Of a stretch of 64,000 bases of DNA, positions 8,783-16,558 are shown piece after piece (within the stretch, counting starts at the first letter, position 1; every line of letters starts with the position of its first letter). This DNA is from Deinococcales bacterium. Lineage in GTDB: Bacteria > Deinococcota > Deinococci > Deinococcales > JAAFIG01. The stretch covers positions 1 through 64,000 of the forward strand of contig JAAFIG010000003.1 of the NCBI GenBank assembly GCA_013298595.1, written 5' to 3'. The notes beneath the pieces are model-generated. The model was not told where the DNA came from. It was given only the letters and a program-made list of their open reading frames with translations, and did not search any database. Position numbers and translations under genes: made by a program.

Positions 8783-9277
8783 TTACTTCATTTTCTTTGG
8801 CATTAAAACTGTATCAATCACATGAATCACGCCGTTAGAAGCAGCAACATCAGCTTTGATCACTTTGGCATTGTTAATCTCGAGCACTTTACCCATCACC
8901 GAGATATTCAGCATTGAACCCTCAACACTGGTTGCAGTTTTCCCATTCATTGTCATGGCAGTGGCTCCCATGACTTTGCCTGAGACCACATGGTACAACA
9001 GCACACGTTTTAGTTCGGCTTTGTTTTTTAGCAAAGCATCCAAATCAGCTTTTTTGATTTTCGCAAAAGCAGCATTGTTTGGAGCGAACACAGTAAACGG
9101 ACCTTTACCCTCGAGTGTTTTCACCAAATCAGCCGCTTTTAAGGCAGCCACTAAGGTACTAAATTGTGGATCGGAAACAGCGACACCAACAATACTGGGT
9201 GTAGCAGCATTACTTTGTAACAAAAGAGCTGGAGCAATTCCAGCCATTAACAATCCTACTAGTGCAAATTTCTTCAT
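8783..9277 (-). CDS. Secreted fasciclin-domain protein
   Basis: This is a 164-residue secreted protein with one fasciclin (FAS1, beta-Ig-H3) domain, a fold used for cell adhesion and matrix contact. It has a signal peptide (MKKFALVGLLMAGIAPALLL, cut near SNA-A at about 24). The FAS1 signature follows: STLVAALKAADLV, then GPFTVFAPNNAAF (about residues 62-74), YHVVSGKV and the closing NGVIHVIDTVLMP. ATG 9277 is preceded by AGGAG. The gene is transcribed alone, divergent from the kinase gene. Confidence 0.92.
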   Translation of the reverse strand: MKKFALVGLLMAGIAPALLLQSNAATPSIVGVAVSDPQFSTLVAALKAADLVKTLEGKGPFTVFAPNNAAFAKIKKADLDALLKNKAELKRVLLYHVVSGKVMGATAMTMNGKTATSVEGSMLNISVMGKVLEINNAKVIKADVAASNGVIHVIDTVLMPKKMK

Positions 9278-9448
9278 GAAAACTCCTGATTGAAAGGGTA
9301 GACCCACCACGTTGGCGGTCTTGAAAGCAGTGTAAACGCATCAAAAAACAATTGATATGCGGGTTCGTACGATTGAAACTCATCGCAGCACACCTTTGCT
9401 TAACCACGGAACTTTTAGCACGCCAATCTCGTAGAATAACCCAGAGTC

Positions 9449-10891
9449 ATGACCACCTGCCCATTCTGTGCCTCGAGCACCCCCGAAGATGCCATCAGTT
9501 GCCCAACTTGCGGAGCTACACTGGCAGGCTTACAACTCGAGACAGGTTTGGTCTTAATCGGCAAGTACACTCTCGAGCAAGTGTTAGGACAAGGTGGGTT
9601 TGGTATCACGTACCTTGCCACCGACCAATCCCTAAATCGTAAAGTAGCAATCAAAGAACTCTTCCCTGAAGGCTGCACCCGAGACGGCAATACCTTAATT
9701 CCTGCCACGAGTTTAGGGCTGAGTGGCTTTGCCGAAACCAAAACACGATTTCTCGAGGAAGCCCAAACCTTAGCGCAATTCAATCATCTGCATATTGTTC
9801 GCGTTTTCGAGGTTTTTGAAGCCAACAGCACAGCTTACATAGTCATGGAAGCCCTTGAAGGAAAAACACTAGGCAATATTCTGGCTCGAGATGGCACCTT
9901 ACCCGAAATCTACGTTAAACGCATTGCCACCGATGTATGCGATGCTCTCGAGATTGTGCATCAAAACGGTTTATTACACCGCGACATCAAACCCGACAAT
10001 TTATTCATCACCACCGATAACCGAGTGGTGCTACTCGATTTTGGTAGTGCTCGAGGTTTCCAAACAGGCAAAGCCCTACGACACACACAACTGGTTAGCC
10101 CTGGCTATGCCGCCCCAGAACAATATGCCAGCCAAGCAAAATTTGGAACCTACACCGATGTCTACGGTTTAAGTGCCACACTATTCCATGCAGCCACAGG
10201 CAAACCACCACCCACTGCCAGCGACAGAGTGATCTCGAGCGATGCAGATTTGCACATGCCAAGCCATATTGCAGAACCACTGAGAACAGCCCTGACTCGA
10301 GGCTTGGCATTACGTATAGATCAGCGTCCACAGACAGCAAAAGATTTTGTCAAATTACTCGAGGAGAAGTCGTTCACACCAATATCAAAGCCATTTAGTC
10401 AAACCATTCCCAACAAACAGACTGAAACAATTTTATTTCGTAATAACGATATGCTTGTCACTTCCAAACAAATAGAAATCAAACAGCAAGATCAGTATAG
10501 AACTGTTAGCACTTATTTCATATCTGATCTTGCTTTAGCAGAAGTTACTAACGATCAAACAAAACTGCCGCTCAAAATGATTATGGGTGGCGAACCAGGC
10601 GTCTGGGTAGTACTTTTAGGATTACTCTGTGTAGCAATCACTTTTGGTATTTTAAAAGACTTATCCATTTCACTACCCGTAGCAGCAATACTTATTTCGA
10701 TAGGTACTTATTTCTATGTCAAATGGTTTCGCAACCAAAAAGGCACCTTTTATCTTCACTTGGTTTTCAAAACAAATACGCAAAATGCACACATTTTTCA
10801 TATGCCTACAGAATTATTTCTTTTACCAAATGCAATACCTCAAGAAGCCGAAATTGTTGCAAGCCGCATTCGTGCTTATCTCGAGCCTTAA
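9449..10891 (+). CDS. Membrane-anchored Ser/Thr protein kinase with N-terminal zinc ribbon
   Basis: This is a 480-residue Hanks-type kinase. It has a zinc ribbon (C4, C7, C18, C21), a P-loop GQGGFG near 48-53, VAIKE with Lys 69, the catalytic loop HRDIKPDN at 177-184, DFG at 197-199 and an APE-like AAPEQ near 221. Two adjacent hydrophobic segments at about 383-430 should place it in the membrane with the kinase domain cytoplasmic. A short soluble tail follows. The zinc ribbon-kinase-two-helix order is uncommon. The target is unknown. TAGAAT at 9432-9437 is a possible -10 box, 11 nt from the ATG. Confidence 0.88.
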   Translation: MTTCPFCASSTPEDAISCPTCGATLAGLQLETGLVLIGKYTLEQVLGQGGFGITYLATDQSLNRKVAIKELFPEGCTRDGNTLIPATSLGLSGFAETKTRFLEEAQTLAQFNHLHIVRVFEVFEANSTAYIVMEALEGKTLGNILARDGTLPEIYVKRIATDVCDALEIVHQNGLLHRDIKPDNLFITTDNRVVLLDFGSARGFQTGKALRHTQLVSPGYAAPEQYASQAKFGTYTDVYGLSATLFHAATGKPPPTASDRVISSDADLHMPSHIAEPLRTALTRGLALRIDQRPQTAKDFVKLLEEKSFTPISKPFSQTIPNKQTETILFRNNDMLVTSKQIEIKQQDQYRTVSTYFISDLALAEVTNDQTKLPLKMIMGGEPGVWVVLLGLLCVAITFGILKDLSISLPVAAILISIGTYFYVKWFRNQKGTFYLHLVFKTNTQNAHIFHMPTELFLLPNAIPQEAEIVASRIRAYLEP

Positions 10892-10892
10892 A

Positions 10893-11369
10893 TCACAACT
10901 CGAGTTGCATTGGAAAAACAGGAATTAAGGTGCTGTGTTCTAATGTCTCTTTTGCTGTATAAAATTGCATTAGACCATCTAGATTGCATGTCCAAACTTC
11001 TTGTGCACCTTGGTTTGTGTATAACTCAATTTTTTCTCGAATCTCTTTTCTCGAGTTACTTGGGCTGATAATTTCAATACAAATTTCTGGTGCTGCCCTG
11101 AACGGTGTTTCAAAGACATGAATATTCCAGAATTCTTGGCTAAACCAGACGACATCAGCTACTTTAACCCCTGTGCTAGTTTCGATGCTGCATTCGCTTA
11201 GTACAGTGCCATGCTCTTGGACTCGAGAGAGCAAAGCAATGATTTTAGCTTGTAGCCAACCATGTCGGTTTGATGCAGGACTCATTTCAATTTTGCCTTC
11301 TTGATTTAATTCGATTTTGTATGGCAAATTTTTGAGACTAGGGTCTGCGAGTACATCTTGCCAGTTCAT
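10893..11369 (-). CDS. Uma2-family (DUF820) restriction-endonuclease-fold protein
   Basis: Uma2 proteins have a PD-(D/E)XK nuclease-like fold. They are very common in cyanobacteria and Deinococcota, and their biological role is unclear. At 158 aa this has family length. It shows the N-terminal helix, IEMSPASNRHGWLQAKI, the D-V-V-W strand (GVKVADVVWF near residue 72), and the E-I-I-S-P-S-N-S-R-K-E-I-R-E-K active-site region near 96-114. The start ATG has TATACT 7 nt upstream. It converges with the kinase gene with 1 bp between stops. Confidence 0.85.
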   Translation of the reverse strand: MNWQDVLADPSLKNLPYKIELNQEGKIEMSPASNRHGWLQAKIIALLSRVQEHGTVLSECSIETSTGVKVADVVWFSQEFWNIHVFETPFRAAPEICIEIISPSNSRKEIREKIELYTNQGAQEVWTCNLDGLMQFYTAKETLEHSTLIPVFPMQLEL

Positions 11370-11376
11370 ATTTCAT

Positions 11377-11382
11377 AGTATA
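11377..11382 (-). promoter_or_regulatory. -10 box (TATACT) of a leaderless promoter
   Basis: The minus-strand TATACT ends 7 nt before the Uma2 ATG at 11369. No Shine-Dalgarno site is seen. Confidence 0.55.
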
Positions 11383-11440
11383 TGCAAACAAAATAAAAGC
11401 TTCGTTAGAACCAATACCAGCATCTCGAGGGCTTAGGGTT

Positions 11441-11446
11441 TAGACT
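11441..11446 (+). promoter_or_regulatory. -10 box (TAGACT) of a leaderless promoter
   Basis: TAGACT ends 8 nt before the aldo-keto reductase ATG at 11455. The divergent Uma2 promoter lies about 60 bp away. Confidence 0.5.
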
Positions 11447-11454
11447 TTATTTCT

Positions 11455-12438
11455 ATGCAATATACAAGATTAGGTTCTTCGGGTTTAACCGTTTCCAAAA
11501 TTTGTCTTGGCATGATGACGTATGGCGATCCTCAGTTTCGTCCGTGGTCTTTAAATCTCGAGGATTCCGAACCTTTTGTGTGTCGGGCACTCGAGGCGGG
11601 TATTAATTTTTTTGATACCGCTAATGCGTACTCGAGGGGGACTTCTGAGGAGTTCACAGGTACTTTACTGAAGAAATTTGCTAAGCGCGACGAGTATGTA
11701 CTGGCGAGTAAAGTATTTTTTGGAGTTGGCGAATCTGCTCCGAATCAACAAGGACTCTCGAGGAAACATATTTTCTCGGCAATTGATGCGAGCTTAAAAC
11801 GCTTGGGAACAGATTACTTGGATTTGTATCAGATTCATCGTTGGGATGCCAATACACCTATCGAAGAAACCATGCAGGCACTTGATGATGTGGTGAAATC
11901 GGGTCGGGTGCGTTACATTGGCGCTTCGAGTATGTGGGCTTGGCAATTTGCTAAGGCACAAAAAATTGCAGAACAACATGGTTTAACCAAGTTTATTTCG
12001 ATGCAGAATCATTATAATTTAATTTATCGTGAAGAAGAACGCGAAATGATGCCTCAATGCCTTGATATGGGGGTTGGTGTGATTCCGTGGAGTCCTTTGG
12101 CTCGAGGTAAATTGGCTGGAAACCGAAGTGCAGATGGGCAAAAACTGACCAAACGTGCCGAAACCGATTCCTTTGGCGATACTTTGTACACCCATCCCAA
12201 TGATTGGGTGATTATCGAACGCTTAAATGCGTTAGCTGCTGCTCGAGGCGTTTCAAGTGCAACTATTGCACTGGCTTGGATGCTTGCTAAACCATTTATT
12301 TCTGCGCCAATCATTGGTGCTAGTAAAGCCCAGCATCTCGAGGATGCCATTGCAGCCGTAGAGATTAAACTTTCGGCGGAGGAACTGCAGCAACTCGAGG
12401 AATTGTACGAACCGCACCCAGTGGCGGGTCATCAATAA
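11455..12438 (+). CDS. Aldo/keto reductase
   Basis: This NADPH-dependent oxidoreductase of 327 aa has a TIM barrel and acts in the cytoplasm. The catalytic tetrad is visible: D54 and Y59 (DTANAYSRG), K86 (LASKVFF) and H128 (YQIHRWD). The cofactor-binding IGASKAQHLEDAI lies near 282-294. The sequence resembles the YajO/Tas-like group that reduces aldehydes and ketones broadly. The physiological substrate is unknown. A NIPSNAP gene follows 7 nt after the stop and is probably co-transcribed. Confidence 0.9.
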   Translation: MQYTRLGSSGLTVSKICLGMMTYGDPQFRPWSLNLEDSEPFVCRALEAGINFFDTANAYSRGTSEEFTGTLLKKFAKRDEYVLASKVFFGVGESAPNQQGLSRKHIFSAIDASLKRLGTDYLDLYQIHRWDANTPIEETMQALDDVVKSGRVRYIGASSMWAWQFAKAQKIAEQHGLTKFISMQNHYNLIYREEEREMMPQCLDMGVGVIPWSPLARGKLAGNRSADGQKLTKRAETDSFGDTLYTHPNDWVIIERLNALAAARGVSSATIALAWMLAKPFISAPIIGASKAQHLEDAIAAVEIKLSAEELQQLEELYEPHPVAGHQ

Positions 12439-12445
12439 GGTTTTT

Positions 12446-12739
12446 ATGCAGTTGCAATTGCGGACATACACCATCAATAAGGGCTGTCTTGAATTATGGG
12501 TGCAAGAATGGGAAACCATGCTTGTGCCTTTGCGTGAGAAATTGGGTTTTGTGGTGCTCGAGGCGTATTCGTTGCCCAGTTCAAACCAGTTTGTTTGGTT
12601 GATGGGTTACGCTGGTTCAAATACGTGGGAGGCTGCCGATCAAGCTTATTTTGATTCTGAGGAGCGCAAAACCATGCAGCCCGATCCTGGGCGGTTTATT
12701 GCTCGGATGGAAAATGTTTTTGTGCAAAAAGTGCGCTGA
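12446..12739 (+). CDS. NIPSNAP-family protein
   Basis: This is a 97-residue protein with a dimeric ferredoxin-like alpha/beta fold. It starts MQLQLRTYTINKGCLELWVQEWE, the usual 'R-x-Y-x-i-x-x-G' beginning of NIPSNAP domains, and contains FVWLMGYAG in the central strand. The function is unknown; relatives sit next to oxidoreductases and may bind their substrates. It lies 7 nt after the aldo-keto reductase stop with a weak AAGG upstream, consistent with one operon. Confidence 0.8.
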   Translation: MQLQLRTYTINKGCLELWVQEWETMLVPLREKLGFVVLEAYSLPSSNQFVWLMGYAGSNTWEAADQAYFDSEERKTMQPDPGRFIARMENVFVQKVR

Positions 12740-12741
12740 GT

Positions 12742-13134
12742 TTATTGTTGCTCGAGGTCTCGGAGTGCTACGGTTAACGCATTTGTCGAAACTCGAATCT
12801 CGAGTAAGCTGAGTACCAACGAAACCAGCATTAAACTGAGGCTACTAGCAAATAAAATAACGGCGATATTCTCGAGTTTAAAAAGTATTGCCAGCATTGC
12901 GGCAACACATAGCGCTAAGCTGGCAATGCCACCACTTTGCATCCAAAGAATTAAACGAATGCGGTAACGCAAAGCGGCGATTTGTTCGAGAATCGCTTTG
13001 TTGTGGTCTTGGCGGTAACTTTCGGTCAGGCGGCGTATCAGGGCGGCTAGTGCCAAAAAACGATTGGTGTACGCTAACATCAATAACGAGATGGCTGGAA
13101 AAAGCAATGCGGGTGTGCCAAGGGTTATTTCCAC
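12742..13134 (-). CDS. DUF2721-family membrane protein
   Basis: This is a small integral membrane protein of 130 aa with about three hydrophobic segments. The N-terminus MEITLGTPALLFPAISLLMLAYTNRF-like stretch matches the DUF2721 consensus (TPALLFPAISLL-L-AYTNRF). A charged helix with conserved arginines (AALIRRLTESYR) follows, then two transmembrane helices. GTG 13134 is chosen because the family begins here and a TACAAT box ends 6 nt before it. The frame extending to 13191 has no matching residues. The role is unknown. Confidence 0.82.
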   Translation of the reverse strand: MEITLGTPALLFPAISLLMLAYTNRFLALAALIRRLTESYRQDHNKAILEQIAALRYRIRLILWMQSGGIASLALCVAAMLAILFKLENIAVILFASSLSLMLVSLVLSLLEIRVSTNALTVALRDLEQQ

Positions 13135-13140
13135 AGGTTT

Positions 13141-13146
13141 ATTGTA
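13141..13146 (-). promoter_or_regulatory. -10 box (TACAAT) of a leaderless promoter
   Basis: The minus-strand TACAAT lies between the end of the tryptophan dioxygenase gene and the DUF2721 GTG start, 6 nt before that start. Confidence 0.5.
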
Positions 13147-13147
13147 C

Positions 13148-13972
13148 CTATAAAACAGTTCTGACTTGCCAGAGTTCTGGAAAAAGTACAATCTCGAGTG
13201 CTCGGCGCAAGTATGGCACGCCTGCTGTACCTCCAGACCCCGTTTTCATACCAATCACACGTTCAACTGTCACCAAATGATTGAATCGCCAACGTCTGAA
13301 ATTATCTTCGACATCAATCAGTTTTTCACCAAGTGCATATAATTCCCAGTATTTGCTGGTGTTGCGGTACACCTCGAGCCAAGCAGCCAGTACTTCTGGT
13401 GAGACTACGTGTGGTTCGGCATAATTTCGCTCGAGGATATTGGTGGGAATAGCAAAGCCTGCTTGGTGCAGTAAGCGAATACTCAGGTCATACAGACTAG
13501 GTGACTGTAAGGCTTGCTCGAGTAAAGCATAATGTTCTGGGTTTTCTTTGTGTGGACGTAACATAAAAGCGTTTTTATTACCGAAGTAAAATTCGATTAA
13601 ACGGTACTGATAACTCTGAAAACCACTAGCTTGTCCAAAAGCATCTCTAAACTCGAGATAATCGGTTGGGGTCATGGTTTTTAAGACTTCCCAAGCATTC
13701 GCCATTTGTTCTTGGGCACGGGCTACTCGAGCTAACATTTTCATGGCTGGGTCTATGGTGGTGTTACCAAGGTGCTGCATGGCGTTGCTGAGTTCGTGAA
13801 TAATCAGTTTCATCCAGAGTTCTTGGACTTGATGAATGATAATAAATAAGGGTTCGTCGTGGGCTTGGGTTAAGCAATCTTGTGCACTCAGTAATTGCTC
13901 GAGTTGCAAGTATTTGCCATACGAAAAACCATTTTTAAAATCGGTATGGGCACTTTGATAGGTATCTGTCAT
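13148..13972 (-). CDS. kynA: Tryptophan 2,3-dioxygenase
   Basis: This haem enzyme opens the indole ring of L-tryptophan to N-formylkynurenine, the first step of the kynurenine route. At 274 aa it has typical bacterial length. The landmarks are LFIIIHQVQELWMKLIIHEL (distal-side helix with the conserved His, near residues 42-61), RFNHL with the probable proximal haem His near 235, and GSGGTAGVPYL, the flexible loop that closes on substrate. ATG 13972 has TATGAT 6 nt upstream; the frame's longer TTG start at 13993 would overlap that box. No kynB or kynU genes are in the window. Confidence 0.93.
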   Translation of the reverse strand: MTDTYQSAHTDFKNGFSYGKYLQLEQLLSAQDCLTQAHDEPLFIIIHQVQELWMKLIIHELSNAMQHLGNTTIDPAMKMLARVARAQEQMANAWEVLKTMTPTDYLEFRDAFGQASGFQSYQYRLIEFYFGNKNAFMLRPHKENPEHYALLEQALQSPSLYDLSIRLLHQAGFAIPTNILERNYAEPHVVSPEVLAAWLEVYRNTSKYWELYALGEKLIDVEDNFRRWRFNHLVTVERVIGMKTGSGGTAGVPYLRRALEIVLFPELWQVRTVL

Positions 13973-13978
13973 GAGTGC

Positions 13979-14007
13979 ATCATAGGCGCTCAAGAGTTTG
14001 TTAGACT
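13979..14007. promoter_or_regulatory. Divergent leaderless promoters of kynA and the PfkB kinase
   Basis: Minus-strand TATGAT (13979-13984) ends 6 nt before the kynA ATG. Plus-strand TAGACT (14002-14007) ends 7 nt before the PfkB ATG. The whole intergenic space is 42 bp, so two RNA polymerases could hardly bind at once. Confidence 0.55.
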
Positions 14008-14014
14008 AGACTTC

Positions 14015-14923
14015 ATGTCCGATCTTCTTGTCTTTGGCGAAGCCTTAATAGACTTAAAAGCAAAATCTGCGCTTGAATTTGAGGGTTTTGTTGGTGGTTC
14101 ACCGTTAAATGTTGCTTTAGCCGCCGCTCGGCTGGGTTTACAGAGTCACCTTGCCACTCGAGTTTCGACCGATTTTTTTGGTCAGGAAATCATGGCTGTC
14201 TTAACCAAAAATAATGTGCAAACCGATTTTCTCGAGCGTGGTGATGAACCAAGTACATTGGCTTTTGTGCGTATCGAAGATAATCAACCCAATTATAGTT
14301 TTCGTTTTGTTGGTACAAGTTTTCTCGAGTATCAAGGCATTAAAACCTTGCCTACAAATTTACGAGCTGTGCATATTGGCAGTATTTTTGTGTTATTTCC
14401 AACCCTTGCCGAGCGCACCCATAAAATAATGGCAGACTTTAAGGGTTTAAAGCATTATGATATTAACGCCAGACCTGCCATCGAAAGCAATGCCGATATT
14501 TACCGTGCCACTTTACCGCGTTGGCTTGCGTTAGCTGATTGGGTGAAATGTTCCAAAGAAGATTTTGAATTTCTCTACCCCAATACTTCCGAAAGCGAAT
14601 TTGCTAACCAAGTGCTTGAACATGCTGCTGTACTGGTGGTCACAGATGGTGGGGAAGGAGCAAGGCTGTACCGCAAAAATCGTGCCATGCTCGAGGTAGC
14701 ATCGCCTAAAATCAGTCTTGTGGATACTGTTGGTGCTGGTGATACTTTCAGTGGAGCTACTATTCAACAACTGCTCAAACATAACCTCGAGAGCAAAACC
14801 GCTTTGCAAAATGCTTCTGATGAGACATTACTCGAGGTACTGAATTTTGCTGCCAAAGCCGCTGCTATAAACTGCACTCGAGCTGGTTGTAACCCACCAA
14901 CACTCGAGGAGATGAGTAAATAG
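14015..14923 (+). CDS. PfkB-family carbohydrate kinase (fructokinase-like)
   Basis: This cytoplasmic ribokinase-fold enzyme phosphorylates a sugar with ATP. At 302 aa the family signatures are an N-terminal substrate region GGSPLNVALAAARLG (about 28-42) and the C-terminal DTVGAGDTFSG anion-hole/catalytic motif at 237-247, with catalytic Asp 243. The sequence is closest in style to fructokinases and 2-keto-3-deoxygluconate kinases, but the exact sugar cannot be assigned. ATG 14015 is chosen over the longer frame from 13895, which would run into kynA. An LpxB-related gene follows after 13 nt. Confidence 0.88.
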   Translation: MSDLLVFGEALIDLKAKSALEFEGFVGGSPLNVALAAARLGLQSHLATRVSTDFFGQEIMAVLTKNNVQTDFLERGDEPSTLAFVRIEDNQPNYSFRFVGTSFLEYQGIKTLPTNLRAVHIGSIFVLFPTLAERTHKIMADFKGLKHYDINARPAIESNADIYRATLPRWLALADWVKCSKEDFEFLYPNTSESEFANQVLEHAAVLVVTDGGEGARLYRKNRAMLEVASPKISLVDTVGAGDTFSGATIQQLLKHNLESKTALQNASDETLLEVLNFAAKAAAINCTRAGCNPPTLEEMSK

Positions 14924-14936
14924 CTAGGGGCTTATC

Positions 14937-16145
14937 TTGAAAATTCTCTTTGTTTCAAATGGGCATGGTGAGGATACCATTGGGGCACGGTTGGCTCGAG
15001 AATTCCTGCACCTGCCAAATCTCGAGTTAGAAGCTGTACCAATTGTCGGGGCTGGTAATCCTTACGAGCGGCTTGGTATACGGGTTTCTGGTCCTCGCTG
15101 GTCGCCTCCTTCAGGTGGGTTTACTTTTACCTCTTTGGCACGTTTTCTCGAGGATTGGCGTGATGGAATGCGGCAAAAAACGCATTTGCAACATTGGGCT
15201 GTGCGTCGTGCCAAAGCCGATGTGGTGATTGTGGTTGGCGATATTTATGCGCTTGGTGTGACAAAGCTTTTTGCCTTTAAGGAAGCCAAACCAAAAGTCT
15301 TTCAAGTACAACCGTTGGTCAGTCGGTACTACCAAGATGGTATGAATGCTCAGGATAAACTCGAGCGATTAAATCGGGTAACAGTGGACAGTTTTACTAC
15401 ACCCGAATTATGGCTAATGAAAAACATGGTGCAGCATGTCTATGCTCGAGATGCACATACAGCCGATTGGTTACACAAACTTGGCGTATCTGCTGCCAGT
15501 TATCTTGGCAATCTGATGATGGATTGTCTCGAGCCAGAGCAGAATTTTACAGCCATTCTCGAGCAAAAACCTGTGCTGGCATTGCTACCAGGTACTCGAG
15601 ATGATCAACTTGAAAGTTTGCCAAAAATGCTCGAGGTTTGTGCCGAATTACCCGATTTTCAAGCATTTGCTGCTTTGCCACACCTTCATTCGGGTTTGCA
15701 ATTACCAAGTTCGTGGTTCTGGGAAACAGCCAACGCACTCGAACAAAGTGTCAGTGCCAAAAAAGTGGCTGTGCATACTTCTGGGTTGCGCGTACCGATT
15801 CTCGAGCAGGCATTTGCATCGTTATTACACAATGCTGCAGTGGTACTGGGTACAAGTGGCACTGGCAACGAACAAGCTGTGGGACTGGGTAAACCAGTGA
15901 TTAGCTTCCCGACCAGCGGACCCCAATACACCCTTAATTTTGCTAAAGCTCAAGCCAGATTACTTGGTGCAGGTTTAACATTACTCGAAGTTAAAAGCAC
16001 CAGCGCTTTAGTGACAGCTATTCGCAATGCCAATGCCCAAGCCGCTCGAGTGGCGGGCTTAGAACGTATGGGTCAAGCTGGTGGCGCAGCAGCCGTGGCA
16101 CGGCATATCCTGAGGCAATTGGGAGTTTACTATGGCAAAAACTGA
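14937..16145 (+). CDS. LpxB-related glycosyltransferase-like protein
   Basis: This is a 402-residue GT-B-fold protein related to lipid-A-disaccharide synthase, of the kind found in cyanobacteria and Deinococcota that lack classical lipid A. It begins KILFVSNGHGEDTIGARL and has ALLPGTRDDQL near 216-226 and LGTSGTGNEQAVGLGKPVI near 300-318, where LpxB and UDP-sugar transferases bind the nucleotide. The sugar acceptor is unknown; a cell-envelope glycolipid is plausible. It starts with TTG at 14937 behind AGGGG. Its last 14 nt overlap the next gene. Confidence 0.78.
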   Translation: MKILFVSNGHGEDTIGARLAREFLHLPNLELEAVPIVGAGNPYERLGIRVSGPRWSPPSGGFTFTSLARFLEDWRDGMRQKTHLQHWAVRRAKADVVIVVGDIYALGVTKLFAFKEAKPKVFQVQPLVSRYYQDGMNAQDKLERLNRVTVDSFTTPELWLMKNMVQHVYARDAHTADWLHKLGVSAASYLGNLMMDCLEPEQNFTAILEQKPVLALLPGTRDDQLESLPKMLEVCAELPDFQAFAALPHLHSGLQLPSSWFWETANALEQSVSAKKVAVHTSGLRVPILEQAFASLLHNAAVVLGTSGTGNEQAVGLGKPVISFPTSGPQYTLNFAKAQARLLGAGLTLLEVKSTSALVTAIRNANAQAARVAGLERMGQAGGAAAVARHILRQLGVYYGKN

Positions 16146-16503
16146 TTTTGTTTCGATTGACCAGTACATTCAAAGTTTCCCCGCACCTGTACAAAAAATC
16201 CTGATTGAACTGCAAGCAGTTATTCAATCCGCAGCCCCTGAGGCAACCGAAAAAATCAGTTATCAAATACCAACTTTTTATTTGCAGGGTAACTTAGTAC
16301 ATTTTGCAGCCTATAAAAATCATATTGGGTTTTACCCCACGCCAGACGGTATCAGCGAATTTCAAGCCGAACTCGAGGTGTACAAAAATGCCAAAGGCTC
16401 GGTACAATTTCCGATAGATCAACCATTACCGTGGGCATTGATTCGTCGAATGGTGGCATTTCGGGTTGCAAAAAATCTACAAAAAAAGTCCAAACAAGGC
16501 TAA
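16132..16503 (+). CDS. DUF1801 (YdhG-like) protein
   Basis: This is a 123-residue protein of the DUF1801 family. Landmarks are the opening 'I-D-Q-Y-I-Q-S-F-P' helix, AAPEATEKISYQIPTF (about residues 33-48), and HIGFYPTPDG. Family members have a small alpha/beta fold sometimes linked to iron delivery (frataxin-like), but the function here is unproven. It overlaps the LpxB-related gene by 14 nt, so translation is probably coupled. A second DUF1801 gene lies near 40.6 kb. Confidence 0.82.
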   Translation: MAKTDFVSIDQYIQSFPAPVQKILIELQAVIQSAAPEATEKISYQIPTFYLQGNLVHFAAYKNHIGFYPTPDGISEFQAELEVYKNAKGSVQFPIDQPLPWALIRRMVAFRVAKNLQKKSKQG

Positions 16504-16546
16504 TCACAACTTTCAGTTACTTAACAATTTGTTGGCTTTTTTAGCT

Positions 16547-16552
16547 TAAACT
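16547..16552 (+). promoter_or_regulatory. -10 box (TAAACT) of a leaderless promoter
   Basis: TAAACT ends 6 nt before the M32 carboxypeptidase ATG at 16559; no Shine-Dalgarno site is present. Confidence 0.5.
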
Positions 16553-16558
16553 ATCATC

